From Halobellus clavatus (GTDB lineage: Archaea; Halobacteriota; Halobacteria; Halobacteriales; Haloferacaceae), in the NCBI RefSeq assembly GCF_900107195.1, contig NZ_FNPB01000007.1, positions 62,001 through 126,000 on the forward strand: a DNA stretch of 64,000 bases. The letters run 5' to 3'. Under the pieces are notes generated by a model that saw nothing but the letters and a program-made list of their open reading frames with translations, did no database searches and was not told where the DNA came from. Positions 53,879 through 63,808 of this stretch are shown in pieces. Each line of letters starts with the position of its first letter. Within the stretch, counting starts at the first letter, position 1. The translations under genes were made by a program, and so were the position numbers.

Positions 53879-54688
53879 TTAGTAGTTGATCTGTTCGTTT
53901 TTCATCGTCTGAATGTTGACTTCGATGACGTTCGCAGCGCTGGTGACGAGAGCAGGGACTCTCTCGTGAAATTCGTCCCCTTGCAGCCTGCTCGTCGGTT
54001 TAGTGAGACTTATGGCTCCGATTACAGTCTCGTTTTCATCCAAAATTGGAGCGCCCACCGCCCGAGTACCAAATATTTCCTCTTCATCGTTCTGTGCGTA
54101 CCCCTGTTCTCGGATCGTTTCTAATTCGTCGAAGAGCTTGTTTCTGGAAGTTATTGTTTTTTCAGTTCGCTGTGGGAGTCCCGATTTCTCAATGATCTCT
54201 TCTACACGAGCCTCCGGAAGATATGCTAGCATAGCCTTTCCGTACGCCGAACTGTGTAAATACCCCGTTTGCTCCAGTTTTTTTTCGAAATACTCTTTAC
54301 CCACAGCATTCTGCCCACGAACCTCGTGCAGGTAAATGAGTTCTCCGTGTTCCTCGGTGACCAGATGAACGTATTCGTCGGTTTCTTCAGCCAACCGCTC
54401 GACTTCGGATCGCCCTGCTTTGAAGAGGACGTTGTTTCGTTTCACGAACTCCCCGAGACTCAGAAAGTGAAGTCCTAGATGGTATTTTTCGTCCTGTTTG
54501 ACCACGTACTTTTGCTCCACCAGCGTAGCAAGGTGGGTGTAGACCGTTCCTTTTGGCATATCGAGGTGGTTCGCTAACTCTGTAACGCCCGCTCCCTGCA
54601 GCTTTTCCAGCGTGTGAATTATCTCCCAGCTGGTCGCAACGGTTTTCATCGTCCGTGGTGAGGATGGTTTCGTCATTTGCAAACGCAT
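53879..54688 (-). CDS. IclR family transcriptional regulator
   Basis: 269 residues. N-terminal winged helix (SWEIIHTLEKLQGAGVTELA, MPKGTVYTHLATLVEQKYVV) and the IclR effector domain (SAYGKAMLAYLPEARVEEII, RTEKTITSRNKLFDELETIR, GAPILDENETVIGAISL). An AT-rich box (about 54708-54718) predicts a transcript start at 54688, supporting this ATG over the one at 54676. Convergent with the ATPase genes, it most likely controls the transporter/hydantoinase genes. A second IclR gene lies at 56499. Confidence 0.9.
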   Translation of the reverse strand: MRLQMTKPSSPRTMKTVATSWEIIHTLEKLQGAGVTELANHLDMPKGTVYTHLATLVEQKYVVKQDEKYHLGLHFLSLGEFVKRNNVLFKAGRSEVERLAEETDEYVHLVTEEHGELIYLHEVRGQNAVGKEYFEKKLEQTGYLHSSAYGKAMLAYLPEARVEEIIEKSGLPQRTEKTITSRNKLFDELETIREQGYAQNDEEEIFGTRAVGAPILDENETVIGAISLTKPTSRLQGDEFHERVPALVTSAANVIEVNIQTMKNEQINY

Positions 54689-55079
54689 ACCACACGAAGA
54701 AGTTTAAAACTATTTATTTAATCAGGCACCAGGGGTGGAAATATCCAGTCTACTGAACTTATTCTTGTATTCGTCCATAATATCGTTTCCCGTCCCTATT
54801 TTTTAGCTAAGATGCCTTCTCTGTGTGGACAGTTTGTGTGCTTATACCAAACAAATACCTTCGAATAGTATCGATCATAGTAAAACACAGGGCCTCTCCG
54901 TTGATCGTACCAGAATGAAGCGGCAGATAGTGGATATGACCGATATGATTCGCGCTGGGAGGAGCAGCTATTACAAATCTATGTTTGTAATTTTAGCTGC
55001 TCTTTGTGAGGCATCTGATCTTCTGACCCAGATATTGTTTTATTATTCCAAACACCTACAAGGCCCCGGACGCTAGCAA
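54689..55079. other. Gap, no gene supported
   Basis: 391 bases of low GC after the IclR start. A frame at 54825-55076 lacks any protein-like signature or promoter and is not accepted. No hairpin of note. Confidence 0.4.
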
Positions 55080-55568
55080 TTCGGACTCCAGTAGCGACCG
55101 CCCAGAAAGTACCGAGTTACGAAGATCAACCCGTCTACCGTATCGAATTCACCCCCGATACATTGTTACATGGGTCTACCGTCACGGAGGAAAACGGATT
55201 TGCGTTGAACGCCTTCCGACAGAGCGAGGGCTGGATCGAACGATGGCAGCTTCCCGATCACGAGTCTCCTCGGGAAACTCTGGGACTTCGCGGACGAACA
55301 GTCGTTTATGTTCGAGATTCGCAAAATTCATCAGGTGTCTAACTACGTGAATGGCGAGAATAGCGGACTCATCAAAAAACAGCAGGAACTACTGGCTATC
55401 GCCTATTCAAACGGGTACTTTGACAAACCACGCGAGATGACGCTCCAAGAGATCGCCGAGGAACTCGACATATCGACGTCTGCTGCAAGCGGTCGCCTTC
55501 GGAGGGGCGTAAAAAAGCTCATTGACCTTTCGGATGTCGATACGGCGATCGAACCGGTCGTCGAATAA
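55080..55568 (+). pseudogene. Bat-type HTH_10 regulator, frameshifted and N-truncated
   Basis: The upstream frame carries PVYRIEFTPDTLLHGSTVTE and ALNAFRQSEGWIERWQLPDH; near 55270 it must shift by one base into LGKLWDFADEQSFMFEIRKI, which then runs through the HTH_10 domain (LIKKQQELLAIAYSNGYFDK, EIAEELDISTSAASGRLRRG) to a stop at 55568. The N-terminus before about 55090 is absent. A remnant of a regulator, perhaps once of the neighbouring genes. Confidence 0.7.
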
Positions 55569-55739
55569 CGAGTTTGTGACGTCCACGGGTGCGGCTCACG
55601 GGGTGTGCGTCTCCATTCACTCGATCGAGACGTCGCGCGATCAGGCTCCGGACCGCTCTGGTTTCCCGCCGGACGGTCGATGCGTCCACGATTGGAATAG
55701 TCGATGAGCCAACCGTAGCGTTGAATAGAGTCAGTATCG

Positions 55740-56423
55740 ATGCAATACCCATCAGTGCAAGAAATCGTGAAGAGCGTCCTGACGGACCCGTTTGCGGGGA
55801 TGAACACGATCGGACTGGTCGCGTTCGCCTTCGTCGGGTCCGTAAAGGCGATACGCGAACAGTTTGACCTGTTTGGAGTAGCCGTCGTCGGTCTCGCGAC
55901 TGCCTTTGTTGGCGGGACGACCCGCGACGTTCTCGTCAACCGAGTTCCGCTGTCGTTGAGCTCACTCGGCGAGATAAGCCTCGGAATACTTGGCGTGGTT
56001 CTCGCGGTCGGATTGAACATCGTCCTCAACTCCCCGGACGATCATCCGGTGACGATGCTCGCAGACGCCGTCGGACTTGGTGCCTTCGCGACCGCGGGCG
56101 CGATCGTGTCGACGCAGGCCGGTCTCTCGAGTTTCGGAGTGGTCGCGATCGCCACGATCAACGCAGCCGGCGGTGGGGCGTTCGCGGATCTTCTGTTGGA
56201 TCGATCTCCGTTTATTCTCGTGACAGACTTCTACGCCAGTTGTGCGGTGCTGGGCAGTTGCACCTACTGGGTCGTTACGACTGCGCTTACAACTGACGGC
56301 ATCGCTGCGGCACTCTGTGCGGCAGTTACCGTCGGGACGCGATTGGCCGCGGTCAACCGCGGCTGGGAACTCCCGACTGCCCAATCACTGGAGGAACTAC
56401 TGCTCAGATTCGACGGCGATTGA
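55740..56423 (+). CDS. UPF0126 membrane protein (glycine-transporter family)
   Basis: 227 residues, seven membrane segments made of two repeated UPF0126 units: GLVAFAFVGSVKAIREQFDL with GGTTRDVLVNRVP, and GLGAFATAGAIVSTQ with AAGGGAFADLLLDRSP. Databases label the family trimeric intracellular cation channel-like; some bacterial members have been assigned glycine uptake from mutant phenotypes (PF03458). Located next to an IclR gene and the glycine cleavage operon, a glycine-transport role is attractive here. Confidence 0.85.
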   Translation: MQYPSVQEIVKSVLTDPFAGMNTIGLVAFAFVGSVKAIREQFDLFGVAVVGLATAFVGGTTRDVLVNRVPLSLSSLGEISLGILGVVLAVGLNIVLNSPDDHPVTMLADAVGLGAFATAGAIVSTQAGLSSFGVVAIATINAAGGGAFADLLLDRSPFILVTDFYASCAVLGSCTYWVVTTALTTDGIAAALCAAVTVGTRLAAVNRGWELPTAQSLEELLLRFDGD

Positions 56424-56498
56424 TGATTCTGTATCACTAACGGGAGGGACAACCGTCGAAAGGTCACGAAAGAACAGTATGGATGCGCCGTCGGGCGT

Positions 56499-57245
56499 TC
56501 ACCGGGACTCGATTTCTCGTTCGATCTGAGTGACTGTCTCGCTCAACTCCGGGACGATCTGCTCCTCGGAGAGGCGATACGGCGGTCCCGACACGTCGAG
56601 CGAGCCCAGCACACTCCCGTCAGGGTTCGTGATAGCCATTCCGACCGCCATCAGTCCTTCGAGGGCCTCCTGGCGGTTGAGCGAGTACCCCCGGTCGCGG
56701 GTCCGCTCCAGTTCCTCGTAGAGTTCCTCTGTACTTTGGATCGTGTTCTCAGTCTCCGCTGGGAGGCCCCACCGATCCAGTACCTCATCGACGCGCTCGC
56801 GGGACCACTCCGCGAGCATCGCCTTGCCGCTCGCAGAGTTGTGCATATGGAAGTACCGTCCCACTTGGAAGCCCTCCTTCGCGGGGTCGTTGTTCTCGTC
56901 GAAGATGATGACCGACCGACCGTGCTCGGTGATTGCGAACGCGACCTCTTCGTTGAGTCGATTGCTCAGTTCGTGGGCGTGCCGTCGTACGATCTCGTAC
57001 TCCGGCTTCCGGTGTCTGGCTTGCTCGCCGAGGTGGAAGAACTTGATCCCCAGATGGAATTCGTTCCCCTCCTTCATAACGAGTTCTCGGTTGGCAAGCG
57101 TCGTCAGGTGCGCGTGAACTGTGCTGTTGGCCAGATCCAGTTCTGCGGCGATCTCACTCATCCGGGCTCCCTCCAGTTGATTGATCACGTCGACGATCCG
57201 GAGCGAGGTGGCTGTCGTCGTCAGTTCGCGTCCGTGTTCGGGCAT
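56499..57245 (-). CDS. IclR family transcriptional regulator
   Basis: 248 residues. Winged helix (VDVINQLEGARMSEIAAELD, NSTVHAHLTTLANRELVMKE) and effector domain (SASGKAMLAEWSRERVDEVL, ENTIQSTEELYEELERTRDR). Similar in layout to the IclR protein at 53879 but clearly different. Divergent from gcvT across 456 bases and convergent with the UPF0126 gene, so it is the best candidate regulator of the glycine genes. Confidence 0.9.
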   Translation of the reverse strand: MPEHGRELTTTATSLRIVDVINQLEGARMSEIAAELDLANSTVHAHLTTLANRELVMKEGNEFHLGIKFFHLGEQARHRKPEYEIVRRHAHELSNRLNEEVAFAITEHGRSVIIFDENNDPAKEGFQVGRYFHMHNSASGKAMLAEWSRERVDEVLDRWGLPAETENTIQSTEELYEELERTRDRGYSLNRQEALEGLMAVGMAITNPDGSVLGSLDVSGPPYRLSEEQIVPELSETVTQIEREIESR

Positions 57246-57701
57246 AGTCGAGTGTTTGCGAGGAGGATTTATAAATATTCACGAGAGGCGAATTTTAACC
57301 GCGCTTCGGAGCCTGATTCCGGGAAACGGTGGGCCTCCACGTACCAGAGAATTGTATTCTCATCGCCAGCCGTTCGATAAATTCCCGATTGGATTGCTAC
57401 TCGGGAATTAGACCGGAATGTACGCATTCTCGATTTCGCAGAAGCGAAATCCGTCTCGGGAGCAACGAACCGGAGGCAAACGACCGGGGGGCGCTCGAAC
57501 CGCTATCTGAGTCAAATATACCTCCAAACGCGCTGAAAGCGCGTATCTGGTGCAGTCGCCGAACCTAGTCGTTCGATACTGGCGCAGGCGGGGGCTATCT
57601 CTCTGCGACTGGCATTCACACATAGCGAAATAGTGCGAAACAGAATAAAACGTTCAGGTAATTATCTGAGTAAAAAACGCATAAATACTTGCAGTTGTAT
57701 A
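57246..57701. other. Divergent regulatory region iclR/gcvT
   Basis: 456 bases. Short frames (57329-57568, 57408-57623) look random. AT-rich boxes at 57262-57275 (for iclR) and 57668-57688 (for gcvT) are the likely promoters. No recognised glycine riboswitch fold; hairpins such as cgctgaaagcg (57530-57540) are short. Confidence 0.45.
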
Positions 57702-58808
57702 ATGAAGGTTGTGTCATCCAAACGAACACCGCTGTATGAATCTCACTCTCGGGCGGGAGCAGACTTCACTGACTTCGGCGGGTGGGAGATGCCGGTCTCG
57801 TTCGACTCCATCCAGGAGGAACACCGGGCCGTTCGAGACGACGTCGGGCTGTTCGACGTGAGTCATATGGGACAGATCGCTGTCGACGGGGGCGAAGCAC
57901 AGACGTTGTTGCAGCAGCTCACCCCGAGTGACATACGAAGTCTCGATCCAGGCGAGGCACTATACTCGTGTTTTCTCCAGGCTGACGGCATCATACTCGA
58001 CGACATCGTCGTATACGATCACCCGGAGGCCAGCGAGTACGTCGTCGTTCCGAACGCCGGACACGACGAGGAGCTGGATGATCAACTGCGCGAGTACGCC
58101 GACGGCTGGGACCTCGACGTCTCCCTCGAGAACCGAACGACGGAGACCGGAATGATCGCGGTACAGGGGCCCGAAGCCGTAGACCGGGTTGCCGAAGCGG
58201 CAGATAAACGGATCGAAGAGTTGGATCCGTTCACCGTGACGGAGACATCGCTCGGCGACGTCGAGTGTCTCGTGGCCCGCACGGGATACACCGGTGAGGA
58301 CGGCGTCGAGATCCTGTTTTCCGGAAGCGATGCCGAAGAGATCGATCGGCTGTTCGACGACGTTCAGCGCTGTGGGCTCGGAGCCAGGGACACGCTCCGA
58401 CTCGAAGCTGGACTGTTGCTCTCCGGACAGGACTTCGACCCGGAGGGCGAACCGCACGACCCCTTCGAGGCCGGTATCGGATTCGTCGTCGATTTCGACG
58501 ACGGAGACTTCGTCGGCCGGTCGGCCCTGGAACAAGTCCGAGACGACGGGGTCGACGAACGGATCGTCGGACTGCGCCTCGAGGAGCGAGCGATTGCCCG
58601 CCACGGATACGATATGCTCTCCGACGGCGCCCCTATCGGTCGGGTGACGAGCGGGACGATGAGTCCCACGCTCGGAATCCCGATCGCCCTCGGATACGTC
58701 GACGCCGAGTACGCCGATCCCGGCACCGAAATCGCCGTGTCGGTCCGCAACCGGTCCGTCGACGCGACCGTCGTCGACACGCCGTTCCTCGAGTCGTGTG
58801 GCGAGTGA
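57702..58808 (+). CDS. gcvT: Glycine cleavage T-protein (aminomethyltransferase)
   Basis: 368 residues from the ATG at 57702, which follows an AT-rich promoter; the frame to 57633 adds 23 unlikely residues. MKVVSSKRTPLYESHSRAGA, FDVSHMGQIAV, LARTGYTGEDGVEILF-type folate-binding motif and the C-terminal VTSGTMSPTLG are diagnostic. It transfers the methylene group from aminomethyl-lipoyl H-protein to tetrahydrofolate, releasing ammonia. First gene of a five-gene operon. Confidence 0.95.
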   Translation: MKVVSSKRTPLYESHSRAGADFTDFGGWEMPVSFDSIQEEHRAVRDDVGLFDVSHMGQIAVDGGEAQTLLQQLTPSDIRSLDPGEALYSCFLQADGIILDDIVVYDHPEASEYVVVPNAGHDEELDDQLREYADGWDLDVSLENRTTETGMIAVQGPEAVDRVAEAADKRIEELDPFTVTETSLGDVECLVARTGYTGEDGVEILFSGSDAEEIDRLFDDVQRCGLGARDTLRLEAGLLLSGQDFDPEGEPHDPFEAGIGFVVDFDDGDFVGRSALEQVRDDGVDERIVGLRLEERAIARHGYDMLSDGAPIGRVTSGTMSPTLGIPIALGYVDAEYADPGTEIAVSVRNRSVDATVVDTPFLESCGE

Positions 58809-58866
58809 CACACACTGAACCGACAGCGACGATGACGAACGACGCACACAGCAAACCCAAGAACCG

Positions 58867-59241
58867 ATGACGTACGAGACACCCGACGACTTACAGTACA
58901 CCGACTCACACGAATGGATCGACGACAGAGAGGACGTCCTGCGGGTCGGGATCACCGACTTCGCACAGGACGAACTCGGTGATGTCGTCTTCGTCGAACT
59001 ACCGGACGTGGGCGAGGCCCTCGACCGCGATGCGGCCTGCGCCGTCGTCGAGAGCATCAAAGCGGTCTCGGACATCTACTCCCCAGTCTCGGGGACGGTG
59101 ACCGCGACCAACGACGCCGTTGTCGACCGGCCGGAACTGCTCAACACCGATCCGTACGGCGAGGGCTGGCTCTTCGAGATCGACGGAGCGGTACCGGACG
59201 ACGCGCTAGACGCGGACGAATATCGCGAGCAGATCGAATAA
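58867..59241 (+). CDS. gcvH: Glycine cleavage H-protein
   Basis: 124 residues. Lipoylated Lys65 lies in [10 protein letters not shown]; start YTDSHEWID is typical. H-protein carries the aminomethyl group between P, T and L proteins. A 12-codon frame (58832-58870, [12 protein letters not shown]) ends over its start as ATGA and may couple translation. 5 nt before gcvPA. Confidence 0.95.
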   Translation: MTYETPDDLQYTDSHEWIDDREDVLRVGITDFAQDELGDVVFVELPDVGEALDRDAACAVVESIKAVSDIYSPVSGTVTATNDAVVDRPELLNTDPYGEGWLFEIDGAVPDDALDADEYREQIE

Positions 59242-59246
59242 CGACA

Positions 59247-60614
59247 ATGCAACGAATACAACACGACGAGACGGACCAGTCAGACGAACTGAACGAATCG
59301 AGTCCCTTCGCCCCCCAGACGCCACAAGAGGTGGATACGATGCTCTCGGCGATCGGCGCCGACAGCGTCGAAGAACTGTTCGACGTCCCGGAGGCGGTCA
59401 CGTTCGACGGCGACTTCGATATCGAGGCGAAATCGGAGTTCGAGGTCAGACGCGACATCGAAAATCTGCTCGGACAGAACGCCGATGGGACCGAGTTCCT
59501 CGGTCGCGGCCACTACGACCACTACGTGCCGTCGGTCGTCGACTACCTCTCGCTGCGGTCGGAGTTTCTGACCTCTTACACGCAGTACCAACCGGAGACC
59601 ACGCAGGGATTCCTCCAGGCGCTTTTCGAGTTCCAGTCGATGATCGTCGAGCTGACGGGGCTCCCGGTCGCCAATTGCTCAATGTACGACGTCGCGACCG
59701 CACTCGGCGAGGCGGCCCTGCTCTCCGCGCGCGTCCGAGAGACCAGCGGATCGCGCATACTAGTGCCCGAAACCATCCGCTCGGAGCGACACAGCGTGTT
59801 GGAAAACTACGCCGACGGTGCGGAGTTGACGACGGAGACGTACCCGCTCGACGAGGGGAACACCGACCTCGACGCTCTTTCGGACCTGATCGACGAAGAC
59901 GTCGTGATGGTGTACGCCGAGTCACCGACGACCCGCGGCGCGATCGAAGAGCGGTTGCCGGAGGTCGCGTCCCTCGCGGACGACCACGACGCGGCCTTCT
60001 GTCTCGGATCAGATCCCGTCGCGTTGGCGCTCCTGAAGGAACCGGCCACAGTTGGTGCGGACATCGTCATCGGTGATGCAAGCGTCCTCGGTCTCTCAGC
60101 CAGCCACGGGATGGGACTGGGTCTGTTCGCCGTCAAGCAGGCGTATCTCCGACAGGTCCCCGGACGGCTGGTGGGGGCGAGTGAAACCGCCAACGGACGG
60201 CGTGCCTACACGCTAACGCTGCAGACCAGAGAACAGCACATCCGAAAGGAGCGAGCCACCTCGAACATCTGTACGAATCAGGCGTGGGTTGCGCTCCGAA
60301 CGGCGATTCACATCGCCACGCTCGGTGCGTCGGGACTGGCGGATCTCGCAGAGGACTGTGTGACGACGGCGTCGGAAGCCGCTGCTCGACTCGACGATGT
60401 CAACGGTGTCTCGGCTCCGGTCGACGACCGTCACCACTTCCGTGAGTTTGTCGCGCGCACGGAGCGTCCCGCCGCCGACGTGGTCTCCGAACTGGCGGAT
60501 CGAGGCTTCCTCGTCCACGAGGCGGGCGACTTCGAGATCCAAGTCTGCGTGACAGAAACCAACAACGACGAGGTGGACGACCTGGTCGCGGCCGTCCGGG
60601 AGGTGCTCGAATGA
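59247..60614 (+). CDS. gcvPA: Glycine dehydrogenase subunit 1 (P-protein alpha)
   Basis: 455 residues. Split P-protein of the archaeal type: [49 protein letters not shown] and [17 protein letters not shown]. With subunit 2 it decarboxylates glycine and loads the aminomethyl group on lipoyl-H. Its last 4 bases overlap gcvPB. Confidence 0.95.
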   Translation: MQRIQHDETDQSDELNESSPFAPQTPQEVDTMLSAIGADSVEELFDVPEAVTFDGDFDIEAKSEFEVRRDIENLLGQNADGTEFLGRGHYDHYVPSVVDYLSLRSEFLTSYTQYQPETTQGFLQALFEFQSMIVELTGLPVANCSMYDVATALGEAALLSARVRETSGSRILVPETIRSERHSVLENYADGAELTTETYPLDEGNTDLDALSDLIDEDVVMVYAESPTTRGAIEERLPEVASLADDHDAAFCLGSDPVALALLKEPATVGADIVIGDASVLGLSASHGMGLGLFAVKQAYLRQVPGRLVGASETANGRRAYTLTLQTREQHIRKERATSNICTNQAWVALRTAIHIATLGASGLADLAEDCVTTASEAAARLDDVNGVSAPVDDRHHFREFVARTERPAADVVSELADRGFLVHEAGDFEIQVCVTETNNDEVDDLVAAVREVLE

Positions 60615-62056
60615 ACTACCGACAGGCCACCTGGGAGCGGGAAACCGACAGCGGCGAACCGGTCAACGAACCGCTCCTGTCCGAGAAGCGAACGGGGACA
60701 GTCTCCCACGATGACGTCGACCTCCCCGACGAGCTGGTCCGCGAGGAACTGACTCTCCCCGAACCGGCCGAACCTGAGGTCGCGAGCCACTACACCCGGC
60801 TCTCGCAGATGAACTACTCGGTCGAACACGGCCCCTATCCGCTGGGAAGCTGTACGATGAAGTACAACCCGAAGTTCACCGAGGACGTCGCCGGGCTGGA
60901 CGACGGCGCGATCCATCCCGACCGCCCCGACGAGTACGCCCAAGGGACTCTCGCGGTGCTCCACGGACTCCAGGAGTATCTGGCGGAGATCGGGGGAATG
61001 GAGACAGTGACTCTGCAACCGCCCGCCGGGGCGGCAGGGGAGTTCACCGGCCTGCTCGTGGCGCGCGCCTATCACCGGTCGAACGACGAGGACGAAAAGC
61101 GGCGGGAAGTGATCGTGCCCGCGTCGGCGCACGGCACGAACTTCGCGAGCGCGGCGATGGCCGGCTACGACGTCGTGGAACTTCCGAGCAACGATGACGG
61201 GCGGGTACCACTCGAAGCGCTCGAAGAGGCCGTGGGCGATTCGACGGCGGCACTGATGCTCACGAATCCGAACACGCTCGGGCTCTTCGAACGCAACATC
61301 GCCGACATCGCCGACGTGGTGCACGACGCGGGCGGGCTGCTCTACTACGACGGGGCGAACCTCAACGCGCTGCTTGGACGGGCCCGACCCGGCGATATGG
61401 GCTTCGACATTATGCATTACAACGTCCACAAGACGTTCGCGTCGCCGCACGGCGGCGGCGGCCCGGGCGCCGGACCGATCGGCGTCGTCGAGGAACTCAC
61501 GGAGTTCCTCCCCGACCCGCACGTCCGCGAGGCCGAAGACGGGTCCTTCGAGTTCTACGAGCCCGAAGAGAGTATCGGGAAGGTTCACGGCTTCCACGGC
61601 AACTGGCTGGTGCTCCTGAAGACCTACGCGTACATCTCTCGGCTCGGCGACGGCGGTCTGAAAGACACCTCGGCGATGGCCGTCCTGAACGCGAACTATC
61701 TCGCCTCCCAGGTCGATCTCGACATCCCGTACGGACCGTTCCACCACGAATTCGTCGCCAGTGCCGGTGACGTCGACGCGGCGGAGTTCGCGAAAGGAAT
61801 GCTCGACGAGGGGGTGCATCCCCCGACGACTAAATGGCCGGAAATCGTCGATGAGGCACTGATGACCGAGCCCACGGAAGCGTTGAGCAAGGAACAGCTC
61901 GACGTGCTTGCGGCGGCGTTTACCGAGACGGACCGAAAGACGTCCGAAGAGCTCTCAGAGGCGCCCACGACGACCGCTGCGGCGCGAATCGATCAGGCGA
62001 GTGCTGCCCGGAACCCCCAGCTCTCCTGGCGAGACGTGGAGGGACACGATGAGTGA
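60611..62056 (+). CDS. gcvPB: Glycine dehydrogenase subunit 2 (P-protein beta)
   Basis: 481 residues. PLP-binding Lys274 in [18 protein letters not shown], plus [13 protein letters not shown] and [17 protein letters not shown]. It overlaps gcvPA by 4 nt and lpd by 8 nt. GC-rich and acidic like the rest of the operon, with no sign of decay. Confidence 0.95.
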   Translation: MNYRQATWERETDSGEPVNEPLLSEKRTGTVSHDDVDLPDELVREELTLPEPAEPEVASHYTRLSQMNYSVEHGPYPLGSCTMKYNPKFTEDVAGLDDGAIHPDRPDEYAQGTLAVLHGLQEYLAEIGGMETVTLQPPAGAAGEFTGLLVARAYHRSNDEDEKRREVIVPASAHGTNFASAAMAGYDVVELPSNDDGRVPLEALEEAVGDSTAALMLTNPNTLGLFERNIADIADVVHDAGGLLYYDGANLNALLGRARPGDMGFDIMHYNVHKTFASPHGGGGPGAGPIGVVEELTEFLPDPHVREAEDGSFEFYEPEESIGKVHGFHGNWLVLLKTYAYISRLGDGGLKDTSAMAVLNANYLASQVDLDIPYGPFHHEFVASAGDVDAAEFAKGMLDEGVHPPTTKWPEIVDEALMTEPTEALSKEQLDVLAAAFTETDRKTSEELSEAPTTTAAARIDQASAARNPQLSWRDVEGHDE

Positions 62057-63458
62057 GCAGTTCGACACGGACGTCCTCGTCGTGGGCGGGGGTCCGGCGG
62101 GGTACGTCGCCGCGATTCGAGCGGCACAGTACGACCTCGACGTGACACTCGTCGAGATGGACGCCCTCGGCGGGACCTGTCTCAACCGCGGCTGTATCCC
62201 CTCGAAAGCGCTGATCTCGGCGGCGAACGTCGCTCACAACGCTCGGACGTGGTCTGAGATGGGGATCACGGCCGAGGTCGACGTCGATTTCCAGCAGATG
62301 GTCGAATGGAAGGACGATGTCGTCGGAAATATGAACCGGAGCGTCGAGAAACTCTGCAAGGCCAACCGCGTCTCGCTCGTGGACGGACGAGCGACGTTCG
62401 AGGACGAGCACACGGTTCGTGTCGAGCGGTCCGACGACAATTCGGAGCGACTCACTTTCGAGTATGCCGTGTTAGCGACGGGAAGCCGTCCGATCGAACT
62501 CCCCGGCTTCGAGTTTCATCGATCGGGCGTGCACGATGCCAAGGAAGCGCTCCAATTCGACGAACTGCCGGACAGCCTCGTGGTCGTCGGGGCGGGGTAC
62601 ATCGGAATAGAACTCTCGATGCTGTTCGCGAAACTCGGCGTCGACATAACCGTCGTGGAGGCCCTCGATTCGATGATGCCCGCGTTCCCGTCGGACCTGG
62701 TCGCCCCAGTTTCGTCGGCCGCTTCAGCGCTCGGGATCGAGACGAACTACGGCGAACTCGCCGCGGAGTGTCGCTCTACTGACCGGGGTGTTTCGGTCAG
62801 CACCGAAGACGCTGAGAGCGGCGAGAGGCGAGCGTACGAGGCTGATGGAGTGCTCGTCGCTGTGGGTCGGACACCGGTGACCGAGACGATGGATCTCTAC
62901 CGAATCGGCCTCGAACCCAACGAGGACGGGTTCGTTCCGACGGACCGATACGGGCGCACGGACGTCGATCACGTGTTCGCTGTCGGTGACGTGGCGGGCG
63001 AACCGATGCTCGCACACGCCGGCTCGAAGGAGGGCGAGATCGCCGCTACCGAGATTGCCGGTCGAGATCCTCCGTCCGGCGACCGGGCTGTCCCCGCTGT
63101 CGCCTTCACCTCGCCGCAAATCGCGACCGTCGGTATGACCGAAGCAGAGGCCGAAGAGACCGAACACACCGTATCGACCGGGGAATTCCCGATGCGCGCC
63201 AGCGGTCGGGCGCTCACGACAGGGCATACTGACGGATTCGTCCGTCTTGTGAGCAGTGACGACGGCGTCGTGCTCGGCGGGCAAATCGTCGGGCCGGAGG
63301 CTTCCGAATTAATCTCCGAAATTACTCTCGCTGTCGAAAAGGGTCTGTCCACTGAGGAGCTTGCCGAAGTTATACACCCTCACCCGACGCTCTCAGAGGC
63401 AATCCAGGAGTCTGCAGCTAACGACCAAGCCCTCGCAATCCACACACTCAACCGCTGA
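62049..63458 (+). CDS. lpdA: Dihydrolipoyl dehydrogenase (L-protein)
   Basis: 469 residues from ATG 62049 (overlap with gcvPB). FAD motif VLVVGGGPAGYVAA, redox cysteines Cys44/Cys49 in GGTCLNRGCIPSKA, NAD motif VVVGAGYIGIELSM, and the C-terminal His-Glu pair in HPHPTLSEAI. It reoxidises lipoyl-H with NAD. Having its own lpd within the operon makes the cleavage system self-contained apart from lipoylation. Confidence 0.95.
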   Translation: MSEQFDTDVLVVGGGPAGYVAAIRAAQYDLDVTLVEMDALGGTCLNRGCIPSKALISAANVAHNARTWSEMGITAEVDVDFQQMVEWKDDVVGNMNRSVEKLCKANRVSLVDGRATFEDEHTVRVERSDDNSERLTFEYAVLATGSRPIELPGFEFHRSGVHDAKEALQFDELPDSLVVVGAGYIGIELSMLFAKLGVDITVVEALDSMMPAFPSDLVAPVSSAASALGIETNYGELAAECRSTDRGVSVSTEDAESGERRAYEADGVLVAVGRTPVTETMDLYRIGLEPNEDGFVPTDRYGRTDVDHVFAVGDVAGEPMLAHAGSKEGEIAATEIAGRDPPSGDRAVPAVAFTSPQIATVGMTEAEAEETEHTVSTGEFPMRASGRALTTGHTDGFVRLVSSDDGVVLGGQIVGPEASELISEITLAVEKGLSTEELAEVIHPHPTLSEAIQESAANDQALAIHTLNR

Positions 63459-63479
63459 AGCACTCCTGCCCGGTGGGTA

Positions 63480-63775
63480 GTGTTTCAGATAAGCGGATTC
63501 CATACGAAGAATCTGAGCCAGTCATCAGCTGTTTCTGGATCGATGTGGGAAAAATGGTTTGTAAACGAATCAGTTCTTAATTTCACGAAAGATATGTTCG
63601 ATGCTATTGCGGTTTCCGTGGTGTTCGTATCTGAAATCGGGACCGTATCGGTGGCTGGCCTCTTTCAGCGGAATCGGCTCAGCAACGAGAAACACAGCGT
63701 CGTCGACGTAGTGTTTCCTGCGGTTCCCGAAGGAATATTTCTGCAAAAGCGTTAGTTCTCATCGGTTCAACTTTT
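63480..63775 (-). pseudogene. Degenerate DDE transposase (IS6-like), C-terminal part
   Basis: The reverse strand reads KVEPMRTNAFAEIFLREPQE, then in another frame YEHHGNRNSIEHIFREIK and, after a stop, HIDPETADDWLRFFVWNPLI ending in TGA. The outer end gggtagtgtttcagataagc matches 38521. At least one frameshift and one internal stop. Same orientation as the remnant at 38522, so direct repeats of the element flank the catabolic island. Confidence 0.8.
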
Positions 63776-63808
63776 GAAGGTTGAGACGGTAGTTGTACTT
63801 CCACAAGT

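Noticed and set aside
54825-55076. 83-residue frame before the Bat-type pseudogene
   Set aside because: No promoter, family or hydrophobic pattern; ends where the pseudogene begins.
57246-57701. Glycine riboswitch upstream of gcvT
   Set aside because: No tandem aptamer-like pattern seen, and the promoter lies within 35 nt of the start, leaving no leader for a riboswitch.
57960-59075. 371-residue reverse-strand open frame over gcvT/gcvH
   Set aside because: Mirror frame of GC-rich coding sequence; no domain, and the forward genes are certain.
60431-61819. 462-residue reverse-strand open frame over gcvPA/gcvPB
   Set aside because: Same reason: complementary-strand artefact opposite a well-identified glycine dehydrogenase.
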